Source of the DNA: Gemmatales bacterium
GTDB lineage: Bacteria; Planctomycetota; Planctomycetia; Gemmatales; Gemmataceae
NCBI GenBank assembly: GCA_026004675.1
Contig: BPJP01000017.1
Coordinates: 1-39,119, forward strand
Direction of reading: 5' to 3'
DNA length: 39,119 bases
Both the position numbers and the translations under genes were made by a program. The notes beneath the pieces are model-generated. The model was not told the origin of the DNA. It made no database searches and saw only the letters and a program-made list of their open reading frames with translations. Of the stretch, positions 16,755 to 25,396 are shown one piece after another (position 1 is the stretch's first letter; every line of letters begins with the position of its first letter).

Positions 16755-17462
16755 AGACCACGATCGACGGCATTGAACTTTGGGTCCGGCAAGGACAGCA
16801 AGCCGCCTGGGACATCGGCACCAGCCGCGCTGTGATCGAAGGCGATGAGTATGCGCTACGGGCCGTTTCGCAACTCGCCGCAGCGAGAAACGGTAACGAC
16901 CGTCGTTGACGTCGGAGCGAACATCGGCGCCTTCACCTTGGCCGCCCGCCGCATGTTCCCCCAGGCCCGCGTGCTGGCCATCGAAGCCGATCCCGACAAC
17001 GTCGAATTACTGCGGCGCAACTGTGCTGGTGACCGACAAGTCACGATCGCACCGCTGGCCGTTCTGGGCGACGGCGCTCCGCGCCGCGTGCATCTCTGCA
17101 GACATCGACTCAACAGTGGCGGCAGCTACGTACAAGAAGTGTTTCAGTCCAAATCAACGCCGTTCGCTGATCGCCGGCCGATCGAAGTTGATTGTCGTTC
17201 GATCCACGACCTGCTGCGTGAGCACAATGTCGAATCGATCGACGTGCTCAAGGTCGACGCCGAAGGGAGCGAAGTCGAGATCTTTACCTGCCTGGCCGAT
17301 CACGGCTGGCTGGCCCGCACGCGCTGGATTCGCTTCGAGTGGCACGGCCACGAGTCGATTCCGAGATTGCGTGAACTGCTCTCCCAGACGCACGAGGTGT
17401 CGATCAACGAACACGGCCTCTGGAACGCTTTAGGAATTGCTCACCGAAAAGAGACTGCATAA
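16751..17462 (+). CDS. FkbM-family methyltransferase, one frameshift
   Basis: ATG at 16751 overlaps the previous stop as ATGA and gives MKTTIDGIELWVRQGQQAAW, through VIEGDEYALRAVSQLAA. The frame then closes at a TGA near 16909. The adjacent frame continues TVTTVVDVGANIGAFTLAAR (SAM-binding motif I DVGANIGAFTL), AIEADPDNVELLRRNC, and IDVLKVDAEGSEVEIFTCLA, the FkbM signature. One extra A in the GAGAAACGG run near 16891 explains the shift. FkbM enzymes O-methylate sugars or other hydroxyls. The length, once repaired, is about 236 residues, normal for the family. Its stop touches the next start. Confidence 0.75.
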
Positions 17463-18629
17463 ATGGAATTGACCATCGAAACCGCACCTCAGCTTGTCGA
17501 CGAGGCGATCACCCGCCTGCCCACCGAACCCACCGAAGCAAAAGAAGGCCGCGGCATTGTGATCGCCGCCGGCGGCGTGAAGTTTCAGATCAACGCCTGG
17601 GTCTGCATCCGCATGCTGCGCGATCTGGGTTGCCAGTTGCCGATCCAGTGCTGGTATCTGGGCTAGGCGGAACGCAACCGGGCCTGGGAAGAGATCGTGG
17701 CGTCTTACGGCGTCGAGTGCGTCGACGCCTACGAAGTCCGCAAGCGGCATCCGCATGAACGCTTGCACGGCTGGGAACTCAAACCCTACGCCATTCAGCA
17801 TTCGCCGTTTGCCGAGGTCTTGTTTCTCGACGCCGACAACGTGCCCGTTCGCGATCCGACGTTTCTGTTCGAGACGCCCGAATACATACAGCACGGCGCC
17901 GTCTTTTGGCTCGACTTCGGACGGCTCGGCGCGGATCGTCTGGCGTGGCGCGTCTTCGGCGAGATTCCGTATCGCGATGAACCAGAATTCGAAAGCGGTC
18001 AGATCGTCGTCGACAAACCCCGCCGCTGGCAGGCACTGGAGCTTTGCCACTGGTACATGCAGAACAGCAACAACTTCTTTTTCTACCACGTCCACGGCGA
18101 CAAGGAAGTTTTCCACATGGCGTGGCGGAAGCTCGATATGCCGTACGCCATGCCCGAGCGCGGCATCGACGCCTTGCCCGGCGTGATGTGCCAGCACGAT
18201 TTCGACGGCGAGCGGCTGTTCCAGCACCGCAACATGCGGAAGTGGTCGTTCTATCACAACCCCAAAACGCCCGGCTTCTTGCACGAGCAGCAGTGCGTCG
18301 AACTGGTCAATGAACTGAAGCACATCTGGTCGCCCGCGGCCCAGACGCTCGCCACGGCCGACGATGTGGCCGCCATGTCGCGGTTGGATGGAAAGATGTT
18401 TGAGTACCACCGCGTCGGCTACGACCACCGACCGCTCAAGTTCTGCCGCGACGGCACATTCACCGAGGGCGCTGCCGGTTGCGAGATGTACTGGACGATT
18501 CGCGACTGCCAGATGCTGGTGGCTGGCGAACAGGGCGACCTGACGATGACGCTGACTCCCACTGACCACGGAATATGGCAAGGACAATGGATCAACCACG
18601 AACAGATGCCGGTGCTGCTGATCCCGTAG
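17463..18629 (+). CDS. Glycosyltransferase (DxD, mannosyltransferase-like) with in-frame TAG
   Basis: Once the internal TAG at 17664-17666 is read through, the frame gives ~388 residues. The N-terminus GIVIAAGGVKFQINAWVCIR and QCWYLG leads to GWELKPYAIQHSPFAEVLFL, DADNVPVRDPTFLFE (the DAD metal/sugar-nucleotide motif) and FESGQIVVDKPRRW. This arrangement fits GT-A fold alpha-mannosyltransferase-like enzymes. Only the stop breaks it: GGC TAG GCG could come from GAG or CAG by one substitution. It therefore looks like a recent nonsense mutation, a sequence error or readthrough. It begins directly after the FkbM stop and overlaps the next gene. Confidence 0.7.
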
Positions 18630-19162
18630 CCGATCCTGAATTGACGCCTGCGGCGGCGTACATCGTCTCCGGCGCGGTCTCCAGCGGCAATCGCCTGCTG
18701 GCCGCGATCCTGGTGCGCAGCGGCTGTGCCGGCGAAGCGAGCACCAACCAGCCGATGCGGGCCGACCAACTGCCGCTGCCGACGCAACCGCTGGTCATTA
18801 TCAAACATGGCGGCCTGACCGGCTGGATTCGGGCCCTGCGAGCCAAAGGCTACGAGCGGATCGTGGTTATCCTGCCGATCCGCGAGCCGATCGCCAACGC
18901 CGATTCAATGGTCCGCCGTGGGCATCACCCGGACTTTGAAGATGCTTACGCCCACCGGATCGTCGTCATCGCCAAGAACATTACCGAGGCGCTGGCCCAG
19001 CGGGTCGACCTCGAAATCGTCACCTACGAAGGCCTGACTGAACCGTTCCTCGAGCGATGGCTCCCGCGCATCGGTCTGCCCTACATCGCCGGGCCCCTTT
19101 CGCTCCCCGGCCAGGCCGTCCCCAAAACCATCGTCAACCAAAACGCGAGGCATTACCAATGA
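18587..19162 (+). CDS. Sulfotransferase-like P-loop protein (tentative)
   Basis: The protein has about 191 residues. AAYIVSGAVSSGNRLLAAIL near the N-terminus resembles the 5'-PSB loop of sulfotransferases (sGxxSSGTRLL). RIVVILPIREPIANADSMVR resembles the 3'-phosphate-binding R.P......S region. It is short for a sulfotransferase, and the rest (AQRVDLEIVTYEGLTEPFLE) is weakly diagnostic. ATG 18587 and ATG 18575 are both possible; each overlaps the glycosyltransferase end. Its stop overlaps the next start (ATGA). If correct it would sulfate a glycan built by the neighbouring enzymes. Confidence 0.5.
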   Translation: MDQPRTDAGAADPVADPELTPAAAYIVSGAVSSGNRLLAAILVRSGCAGEASTNQPMRADQLPLPTQPLVIIKHGGLTGWIRALRAKGYERIVVILPIREPIANADSMVRRGHHPDFEDAYAHRIVVIAKNITEALAQRVDLEIVTYEGLTEPFLERWLPRIGLPYIAGPLSLPGQAVPKTIVNQNARHYQ

Positions 19163-19770
19163 CGCTCGTCTTCACCAACGGCGTCTTCGATCTGCTGCAC
19201 GTCGGTCACGTGCGTTTGCTCCAGTTCGCCCGCGCCCAAGGCGACCGCCTAGTCGTCGCCATCAACTCCGACGCCAGCGCCCGCCGTCTCAAGGGCCCGC
19301 ATCGTCCCATCGTCCCAGCCCACGAACGCGCCGAACTGCTGCGCGCCCTGCGCTGTGTCGATGACGTGCACATCTTCGCCGACGACACGCCTGAGTTGCT
19401 TATCCAGCGACTGCGTCCCCACGTGTTGGTCAAGGGTCCCGCCTGTCGCGGAACCGATATCCCTGGTGCCGCGATTGTCGAGTCCATCGGCGGTCGAGTC
19501 GTCATCCCTGACTGGCCGGTGGAGCACTCTTCGACCTGGACGATCGACCGCATCCGGCAAGGCGCTGACACCTTGCCGCGGCCAATGCTGCAGACGCTGA
19601 CCATCGACGGCGTAAACGTCATGCCATCGCCGCGGTTTTCGTTGACCTGGGTATCCGCCGAGGCCGGACCGCGGCCCGTGCTCTACGACCGCGGCCGGCG
19701 CGTGACCGATGCGTGGTCAGTTCATCTGGATCACGAGCAGCCACCTGACCCCTGGGGCCGGAGCGCATGA
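19159..19770 (+). CDS. Nucleotidyltransferase, RfaE domain II / HldE C-terminal type
   Basis: The N-terminus TLVFTNGVFDLLHVGHVRLL contains the HxGH signature of the cytidylyltransferase superfamily, followed by RLVVAINSDASARRLKGPHR and LKGPHRPIVPAHERAELLRA. PHVLVKGPACRGTDIPGAAI then follows. This is the adenylyltransferase of the ADP-heptose pathway, which joins AMP to a heptose-1-phosphate. The usual domain is about 160 residues; here there is an extra ~45-residue tail (LTIDGVNVMPSPRFSLTWVS) not typical of the family. The start overlaps the upstream stop and its end overlaps the kinase start, both as ATGA. Confidence 0.85.
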   Translation: MTLVFTNGVFDLLHVGHVRLLQFARAQGDRLVVAINSDASARRLKGPHRPIVPAHERAELLRALRCVDDVHIFADDTPELLIQRLRPHVLVKGPACRGTDIPGAAIVESIGGRVVIPDWPVEHSSTWTIDRIRQGADTLPRPMLQTLTIDGVNVMPSPRFSLTWVSAEAGPRPVLYDRGRRVTDAWSVHLDHEQPPDPWGRSA

Positions 19771-20667
19771 ACGGCGAACAGCCGCACATCACGGTCGTCG
19801 GCGACCTCAGCTCGACCGCTACTTGATCGGCGACGCCACGAAGCTGAACCCCGAACAGCCAGGCGTCGTGATCCGCGTCGAGAAGGAAGAAGACCGCTTG
19901 GGCGGCGCGGCCGCTGTCGCCATGATCGCTGCAGGGTTCGGAGCTCGCGTGACGCTCGCCGGCGTCGTCGGCCGCGATGAGCCAGGTCGACGCCTTCAGC
20001 AACTGATTTCGGACCACGGCATTGAGCCGCACTTGTGGACCGACGATCGACCGACGACGTGGAAACAACGCATCATCGCCCGCGGGCAGTTGCGGCCCGA
20101 TCGATGTGACCGTGAGGTCACGACGGCAATCAGCGATCACGCGGCACGTTTCTGTCAACAGTTCCTGTCGGTGACATGCTCCTCATTTCCGACTACGGCA
20201 AAGGGGTCTGTACCTCGAGCATGCTCCAAGTGATCGGCGAACGTGCTCGGGCTGCCGACGTGCCGATCTTGGTTGATCCGGCGCGAGGACGACGTTGGTC
20301 CAACTACGGGCAGGTCACGCTGATCAAGGCGACTCGGGTCGAGGCACTAAGGGTGGCCGCTGAGGATATTCGTCCGCTTGCGATGGCACGGGCACTAGCC
20401 GACGAACACCGATGCAGCGTCGTCGTGACATACGGCAGGCATGGGATGGTGGCCGCGGGGCGAGAGGGCGGGACTTGGTACGTGCCCGCCGAGTCAACGG
20501 AAGTTCGGGATGTGTGCGGAGCCGGAGACACGGTCTTGGCCACGCTGTGTGTGGCATTATGTAAAACGGGTCCGCTGACGCTCGCATGCGATGTTGCACT
20601 CGGCGCGGCGGCGAAACAGGTTTCAAAGTTAGGGGTCGACGTTGTGCAACCAAGTGTCCACATGTGA
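19767..20667 (+). CDS. PfkB-family heptose-phosphate kinase, RfaE domain I type, two frameshifts
   Basis: ATG 19767 (ATGA overlap) gives NGEQPHITVVGDL. A missing base near 19812 turns the expected GDLMLDRY into a stop. The next frame reads DRYLIGDATKLNPEQPGVVI and RVEKEEDRLGGAAAVAMIAA, and a second shift near 20155-20175 leads to MLLISDYGKGVCTSSMLQVI. The C-terminal part contains the PfkB signature DVCGAGDTVLATL with the catalytic Asp. Repaired, it is about 300 residues. The enzyme phosphorylates the anomeric carbon of a heptose phosphate ahead of the adenylyltransferase encoded just before it. In many bacteria the two are one fused protein; here they are separate and in reversed order. Confidence 0.75.
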
Positions 20668-20873
20668 CTGGTGCTGCCTGCGTTGCTTCGACCATCGTGT
20701 TTTGCCAACACGGCTTCGTGGACGAGCGCATCGCCAATTCTGCTGCGCAATTTGCCGCGTGCGCTGTTGTGAAGGATTTCGTCGGACGGGGCATCTAACC
20801 CTACATAGCTGGAATTAAACAGAAAGATGCTCCTGATCGTCCTGAGGGCCGGCGGTCGAAGGAGGACACACCT

Positions 20874-20942
20874 ATGCGCATCCGCTGTGTAAAAAGCAAA
20901 GGCAAGTGTTGGCCGGCTCCGACGAGTACTCCGTCAGGCTAA
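20874..20942 (+). CDS. Possible 22-codon leader-type small ORF
   Basis: A strong ribosome-binding sequence GAAGGAGG lies eight to fifteen bases before ATG 20874. The frame is basic, RIRCVKSKGKCWP then APTSTPSG, ending at TAA 20940-20942, 16 bases before the YHS-protein start. It is the only clear Shine-Dalgarno in the gap 20668-20958, and it could be a leader peptide or a decayed gene start. I do not recognise the peptide. The rest of that gap holds no gene I can support. Confidence 0.3.
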   Translation: MRIRCVKSKGKCWPAPTSTPSG

Positions 20943-20958
20943 CAAGGATGTCACATCG

Positions 20959-21623
20959 ATGAGCGAACTTGTCGCTTTTGCCAAACGTATCGAAGGACTC
21001 CTCACCGCTGCGCGGCGCGAGCCGCACTGGACTCCGGAAGAGTCGGAGCGTTACATGAAGGCCATCGCGGCCCGCCGCGAGAAGTTTGAATCCCTGGCTA
21101 GGCGGTTGATTGAAGCAGTGATTCAACCACGACTGGAAACTCTAGCGAGTTACTTCCCAATGCCAGCCTTTCGCGAAAGGAGCCTATTGGGCGGTGCGCA
21201 TGCTGGTTCGGCTATTGCGAACGATTCCCCGCCAGTACGCACATCGTATTCGCAGTAGAACATGACGTCCGTTTGGAGAAAGTTGCGGTTCGCTTCGAGG
21301 CTTCTATGATGCCCATGTTCATCAAGATGAATGAACACGACCGGCTGACGGAGCCTCTCGACTCCATTCAAGAAGACACCGTTGCTGCGTGGGTCGAAGA
21401 GCGGCTTTGTGAGTTTCTCGACTCCTATCTCCGCATCGATCGGGGCGCTGAGGATTTCCAGAAAGACGCTGCGACTGATCCGGTTTGTGGTATGCGGATC
21501 AGCCGGTCGGCGGCCGCGGCGAGCGACAGCTTTCGCGGCCATCCCTATTTCTTCTGTTCGCGCGAGTGCCAGGAACGGTTCGCACAGAACCCCGCGGAAT
21601 ACGTTGAGGTCAAAACGATGTGA
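20959..21623 (+). CDS. YHS-domain protein with helical N-terminus, one frameshift
   Basis: The N-terminal frame gives SELVAFAKRIEGLLTAARRE, a long charged helical segment, through LIEAVIQPRLETLASYFP. A missing C in the CCC run near 21158 moves the reading to the frame that continues HIVFAVEHDVRLEKVAVRFE and ASMMPMFIKMNEHDRLTEPL. It ends in the YHS domain DPVCGMRISRSAAAA..GHPYFFCSRECQERF. YHS domains have paired Cys and are found in metal-transporting ATPases and metal-binding proteins. The repaired protein is about 221 residues. It precedes another YHS-domain gene by 16 bases and probably shares its transcript. Confidence 0.7.
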
Positions 21624-21639
21624 GGAAAGGAGGGCGCTC

Positions 21640-22491
21640 ATGCGACAGCGACATGGTGCCGCTGAATCTGAACAATCCAACCGCAATACGGAGACGCCGC
21701 GAACCGGAATGCGGCTCAAGATTGGCGTGATGGGAGGCGCGGGGAGCGACATTCCGTCAGCTCATCTGGAAAAGGCGTCCCGGCTCGGCGAGGCCATCGC
21801 CGATGCGGACTGCATCGTGATCACCGGCGCGTGCCCTGGCCTGCCCTTGGCTGCGGCACAGGGAGCGAAGCGGCGCGGCGGAATGGTCATCGGCATTTCT
21901 CCCGCACTGAGCCTCGATGAGCATGCGTTCAGGTACGAATCGCCAACACTGGCCCACGACGTGTTGATCTTTACTGGCAGCGGTTTGATGGGCCGCGAAG
22001 TCGTGAACATTCGCACCAGCGACATCGTGGTGATCGTCGGCGGTAGCAGCGGTACGCTGGGAGAATTGGCCATCGCCTACGATGAAGGAAAACTGATCGG
22101 CGTGCTGACGGGCACGGGCGGTATTAGCGACCTGGTCAAAGACATTTTGGCAGCGTGCAAGAAAGAGACCGGCGCGCGGGTGGTTTATAACGCCGACCCG
22201 CGGAAGCTCGTCGAACAACTGCTCGATTTTTATCGCACGGAGCATTTTCGCCAACCGTCCATATTCTGCCGAGGCGTTTCAGAGCCATCGTCTCAACCGG
22301 TCGAGGGGAGCAGTCAAGATCCGGTGTGCGGAATGTGGGTCGCGCCGCATACGGCCGCCGCGCGACGCACGCGTGGCGAGCGTCGCTATGTGTTTTGTTC
22401 CTTGCAGTGCGCTGAAGAATTCGACGCCGATCCTGGCCGTTACTTAATGAATGCAGAACACCAGGGTCACGTCCAGGGTGAATCGTCATGA
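21640..22491 (+). CDS. LOG-like Rossmann (TIGR00725-type) protein fused to a YHS domain
   Basis: The protein has 283 residues, and GAAAGGAGG lies six to fourteen bases before the ATG. Residues about 25-200 form a nucleotide-binding Rossmann domain: IGVMGGAGSDIP, CIVITGACPGLPLAAAQGAK and VIVGGSSGTLGELAIAYDEG. This is the GGxxGTxxE signature of the LOG/'lysine decarboxylase-like' superfamily. Residues about 225-275 form a YHS domain (DPVCGMWVAPHTAAA, then YVFCSLQCAEEFDADPGRYL). LOG enzymes release nucleobases from nucleoside monophosphates; the substrate here is unknown. The stop overlaps the next start as ATGA. The Rossmann-YHS fusion is uncommon in my experience. Confidence 0.8.
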   Translation: MRQRHGAAESEQSNRNTETPRTGMRLKIGVMGGAGSDIPSAHLEKASRLGEAIADADCIVITGACPGLPLAAAQGAKRRGGMVIGISPALSLDEHAFRYESPTLAHDVLIFTGSGLMGREVVNIRTSDIVVIVGGSSGTLGELAIAYDEGKLIGVLTGTGGISDLVKDILAACKKETGARVVYNADPRKLVEQLLDFYRTEHFRQPSIFCRGVSEPSSQPVEGSSQDPVCGMWVAPHTAAARRTRGERRYVFCSLQCAEEFDADPGRYLMNAEHQGHVQGESS

Positions 22492-23903
22492 CGCGATTAT
22501 CGGACGAAGCAGCCCCGACACTCCAATTCCTAGGCGGCGCAGGTACTGTAACCGGATCGAAGTACCTCATTCGCGCAAAAGGAAGACAACTGCTGCTCGA
22601 TTGTGGCTTATTCCAGGGACTGAAGGCATTGCGGCTCCGCAACTGGCGCGAACCTCCGTTCGAGCCGTCCGCGATCGATGCGGTGGTTTTGAGTCATGCG
22701 CACATTGATCATTCCGGTTACCTGCCGTTATTGGCGCGTCGGGGCTTTCGCGGGCCCGTCTATTGCACGCCTGCAACCCGCTCGTTGTTGCGAATCATGC
22801 TTCCGGATGCTGCCCACTTACAAGAAGAAGAAGCGGCCTATGCCAACCGCAAAGGATACTCCAAACACCATCCTGCCGAACCGCTATTCAAGCGCCACGA
22901 TGCCCGCCAGGCATTGAATCTATTAAAGCCACGAACATACGGACAAGCGTTCAAGATAACCGGTCATGACGAGGTCGTGTTGCGACGCGCAGGCCACATC
23001 TTGGGTTCCGCTTCGATCGAGTTGCGGATCGGTCGCCGCCAGCCATTAACGCTGGTTTACTCGGGCGATTTGGGACGTTGGGGCAGACCCATCATTCGCG
23101 ACCCGGAGTTTGTACCCGCTGCGGACATCCTGGTGGTCGAATCGACATACGGCGATCGAACACACGCTGCTGAGGATCCATCCGACGAGTTGGCGCGAGT
23201 CGTCAACGATGCGGTGAAGCGTGGCGGCGTGTTGCTGATTCCCGCGTTTGCGGTCGGCCGTACCCAAGAAGTGATCTGGAAATTGAGAGAACTGGAGGAC
23301 GCCGGCCGGATACCACGGCTGCCCGTGTTCATCGACAGCCCGATGGCGACGGATGCAACGGAGATTTACTGCCAACATCCAGAAGAACACGACATCGACA
23401 TGAAACTGTTGATGGACGAGCATCGTTGTCCCCTGTGTTGCAAGCCGTGTCAATTCACCCGCAATCCGGAAGAGTCGAAAGCACTGAACCGCCTCGAAAA
23501 ACCGGCCATCATCATCGCATCTAGCGGGATGGCAACCGGAGGACGCATCGTCCATCATCTCAAACAACGATTGCCCGACCCTCGCACGACCGTTTTACTG
23601 GTCGGTTACCAGGCTGCCGGCACGCGCGGGCGATCACTCCAAGACGGTGCCTCAACAGTCCGAATGCACGGCCAAGATGTACCGGTCCGAGCGACGGTGG
23701 AAACGATCCACGGCCTATCGGCTCATGCGGACCGGTCCGAAATCCTACGCTGGCTGAGAGGATTCACCAAACCGCCGCGGCAAACTTACATCGTCCATGG
23801 TGAGCCACCAGCGGCCGAAGCGTTGCGCGACATGATAAGCGCAGAATTGGGTTGGAGTTGTGCCTTGGCACAGGATTTGCAAACTGTAAGGCTCGCAGTG
23901 TGA
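22488..23903 (+). CDS. Beta-CASP metallo-beta-lactamase RNase (CPSF/YSH1-like)
   Basis: The 471-residue protein starts with FLGGAGTVTGSKYLI. The zinc ligands HAHIDH lie at 70-75, with GHILGSASIEL and YSGDLGRWGRPI following. The beta-CASP module has VVESTYGDRTH, LLIPAFAVGRTQEVIWKLRE, IASSGMATGGRIVHHLKQRL and IHGLSAHADRSEILRWLRGF. A four-Cys insert CPLCCKPCQF near residue 310 is unusual and may bind metal. Family members cleave RNA endo- and exonucleolytically. The gene is intact, ATGA-coupled to the YHS fusion gene, and followed seven bases later by atpD, so it is probably co-transcribed with the ATPase. Confidence 0.9.
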   Translation: MTRLSDEAAPTLQFLGGAGTVTGSKYLIRAKGRQLLLDCGLFQGLKALRLRNWREPPFEPSAIDAVVLSHAHIDHSGYLPLLARRGFRGPVYCTPATRSLLRIMLPDAAHLQEEEAAYANRKGYSKHHPAEPLFKRHDARQALNLLKPRTYGQAFKITGHDEVVLRRAGHILGSASIELRIGRRQPLTLVYSGDLGRWGRPIIRDPEFVPAADILVVESTYGDRTHAAEDPSDELARVVNDAVKRGGVLLIPAFAVGRTQEVIWKLRELEDAGRIPRLPVFIDSPMATDATEIYCQHPEEHDIDMKLLMDEHRCPLCCKPCQFTRNPEESKALNRLEKPAIIIASSGMATGGRIVHHLKQRLPDPRTTVLLVGYQAAGTRGRSLQDGASTVRMHGQDVPVRATVETIHGLSAHADRSEILRWLRGFTKPPRQTYIVHGEPPAAEALRDMISAELGWSCALAQDLQTVRLAV

Positions 23904-23910
23904 CTCGAGC

Positions 23911-25359
23911 ATGAAGCGAGACGATATGACGGACACGACTGCTATCTCGACCGGCACTGTTGATGCCAATGCAACTCGACCCCGTGAGGGCGAAGTCGTG
24001 CGGGTGCGCGGAAGCGTTATCGATGCGCGGTTTCCGCACGGCGTGCCCGCCTTGAATAACGAATTGCGGGCCGGTGACAGCGGTGAAGTGGTCATCGAAG
24101 TGGTCAATCACCTCGACGCGCACACGATACGGGGCATCGCACTGACCCCAACGGATGGGTTGGCACGAGGTTCGATCGTGACTGATCTCGGTGGCCCGCT
24201 GCGGGTTCCCGTGGGAACCCATTTGCTAGGTCGGGCCTTCAATGTGTTCGGCGAGACCATTGATCGAGGCCCGCCGATCGATGGTGGCCAGCGGCGATCG
24301 ATTCACCAACGGCCGGTCGAGCTGACTCGGCAGGTAACCAAGATGGAGCCGTTCTTGACGGGCATCAAGGTCATCGACGTGCTGTCGCCCCTCGAACGCG
24401 GCGGAAAGGCCGGCTTGTTTGGTGGTGCCGGTGTTGGCAAGACTGTCGTCATCATGGAGCTGATCCACAACACGGTCAGCAAACATGAGGGCGTGAGTCT
24501 CTTCTGCGGGATTGGCGAGCGTTGCCGCGAAGGCGAAGAACTCTACCGCGAGCTGAAGCAAAGCGGCGAGCTGAAAAACACCGTGCTCGTTTTCGGCCAG
24601 ATGAACGATCCGCCGGGAGCGCGGTTTCGCGTCGGGCACGCGGCGCTGACCATGGCCGAGTATTTCCGCGACGACCAGCGCCAGGACGTCTTGCTGCTCA
24701 TCGACAACGTGTTCCGGTTCATTCAAGCCGGCTCGGAAGTCTCGGGCCTGATGGGCCAGTTGCCGTCTCGGCTGGGATACCAGCCGACGCTCGGGACGGA
24801 GCTAGCGGAATTGGAAGAGCGCATCTGCAGCACGCCATCGGGAGCGATTACGTCCGTTCAAGCCGTCTACGTTCCGGCGGACGACTTCACCGACCCGGCC
24901 GCCGTGCACACATTCGGTCACTTGTCCGCCACCATCGTGCTGTCGCGCAAGCGGGCCAGCGAGGGGCTGTATCCGGCCGTCGATCCGCTGCAATCGCGGT
25001 CCAAGCTGTTGGTGCCGCACGTCGTCGGCCAGCGGCACTACAGCATTGCGCAAGAGATCCGCAAGACACTGGCCCAATACGAGGAGCTGAAAGACATCAT
25101 CGCCATGCTCGGGCTAGAGGAACTCTCGCAAGAAGACCGCCGCATCGTCAATCGGGCTCGGCGATTGGAGCGGTTCCTGACCCAGCCGTTTTTTGTCACC
25201 GAACAGTTCACTGGGCGCGAAGGCCGCTTCGTCGAGTTGGAAGATGCATTGGATGGCTGCCAGCGGATCCTGAACGACGAGTTCGCCGACCGGCCGGAAC
25301 GGGACCTGTACATGATCGGTAGGATCGAGGAAAGTCGCGAGTTGAGGGTTGAGAGCTGA
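23911..25359 (+). CDS. atpD: N-type ATPase beta subunit
   Basis: The protein has 482 residues, with Walker A GGAGVGKT at 171-178. FCGIGERCREGEELYRELKQ, the Walker B region DVLLLIDNVFRFIQAGSEVS and LPSRLGYQPTLGTELAELEE follow; all are F1 beta hallmarks. This catalytic subunit hydrolyses or makes ATP in the F1 head. It opens the atpD-C-Q-R-B-E-F-A-G order that defines N-ATPases, which lack a separate delta gene. ATG 23911 is used; ATG 23926 is an alternative. The last residues (ESRELRVES) come from a short GAGGGTTGAG-type repeat that supplies the stop codon, so the native C-terminus was probably altered. Confidence 0.93.
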   Translation: MKRDDMTDTTAISTGTVDANATRPREGEVVRVRGSVIDARFPHGVPALNNELRAGDSGEVVIEVVNHLDAHTIRGIALTPTDGLARGSIVTDLGGPLRVPVGTHLLGRAFNVFGETIDRGPPIDGGQRRSIHQRPVELTRQVTKMEPFLTGIKVIDVLSPLERGGKAGLFGGAGVGKTVVIMELIHNTVSKHEGVSLFCGIGERCREGEELYRELKQSGELKNTVLVFGQMNDPPGARFRVGHAALTMAEYFRDDQRQDVLLLIDNVFRFIQAGSEVSGLMGQLPSRLGYQPTLGTELAELEERICSTPSGAITSVQAVYVPADDFTDPAAVHTFGHLSATIVLSRKRASEGLYPAVDPLQSRSKLLVPHVVGQRHYSIAQEIRKTLAQYEELKDIIAMLGLEELSQEDRRIVNRARRLERFLTQPFFVTEQFTGREGRFVELEDALDGCQRILNDEFADRPERDLYMIGRIEESRELRVES

Positions 25360-25370
25360 GGGTTGAGGGG
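25338..25370 (+). repeat. GAGGGTTGAG-type repeat spanning the atpD stop
   Basis: The segment contains GTTGAGGGTTGAGAGCTGAG followed by GGTTGAGGGG. Its TGA at 25357-25359 is the atpD stop. A close relative spans the atpC stop at 25867-25894. The repeated unit is GAGGGTTGAGA.CTGAGGGTTGAG. Confidence 0.8.
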
Positions 25371-25396
25371 TTCGATCTGATTCGAGGAAGGCAACG

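Noticed and set aside
17430..18599. A 389-codon minus-strand frame opposite the DAD-type glycosyltransferase
   Set aside because: The forward strand shows the DAD motif and a coupled operon position. The TAG in the forward frame alone does not justify choosing the antisense frame.
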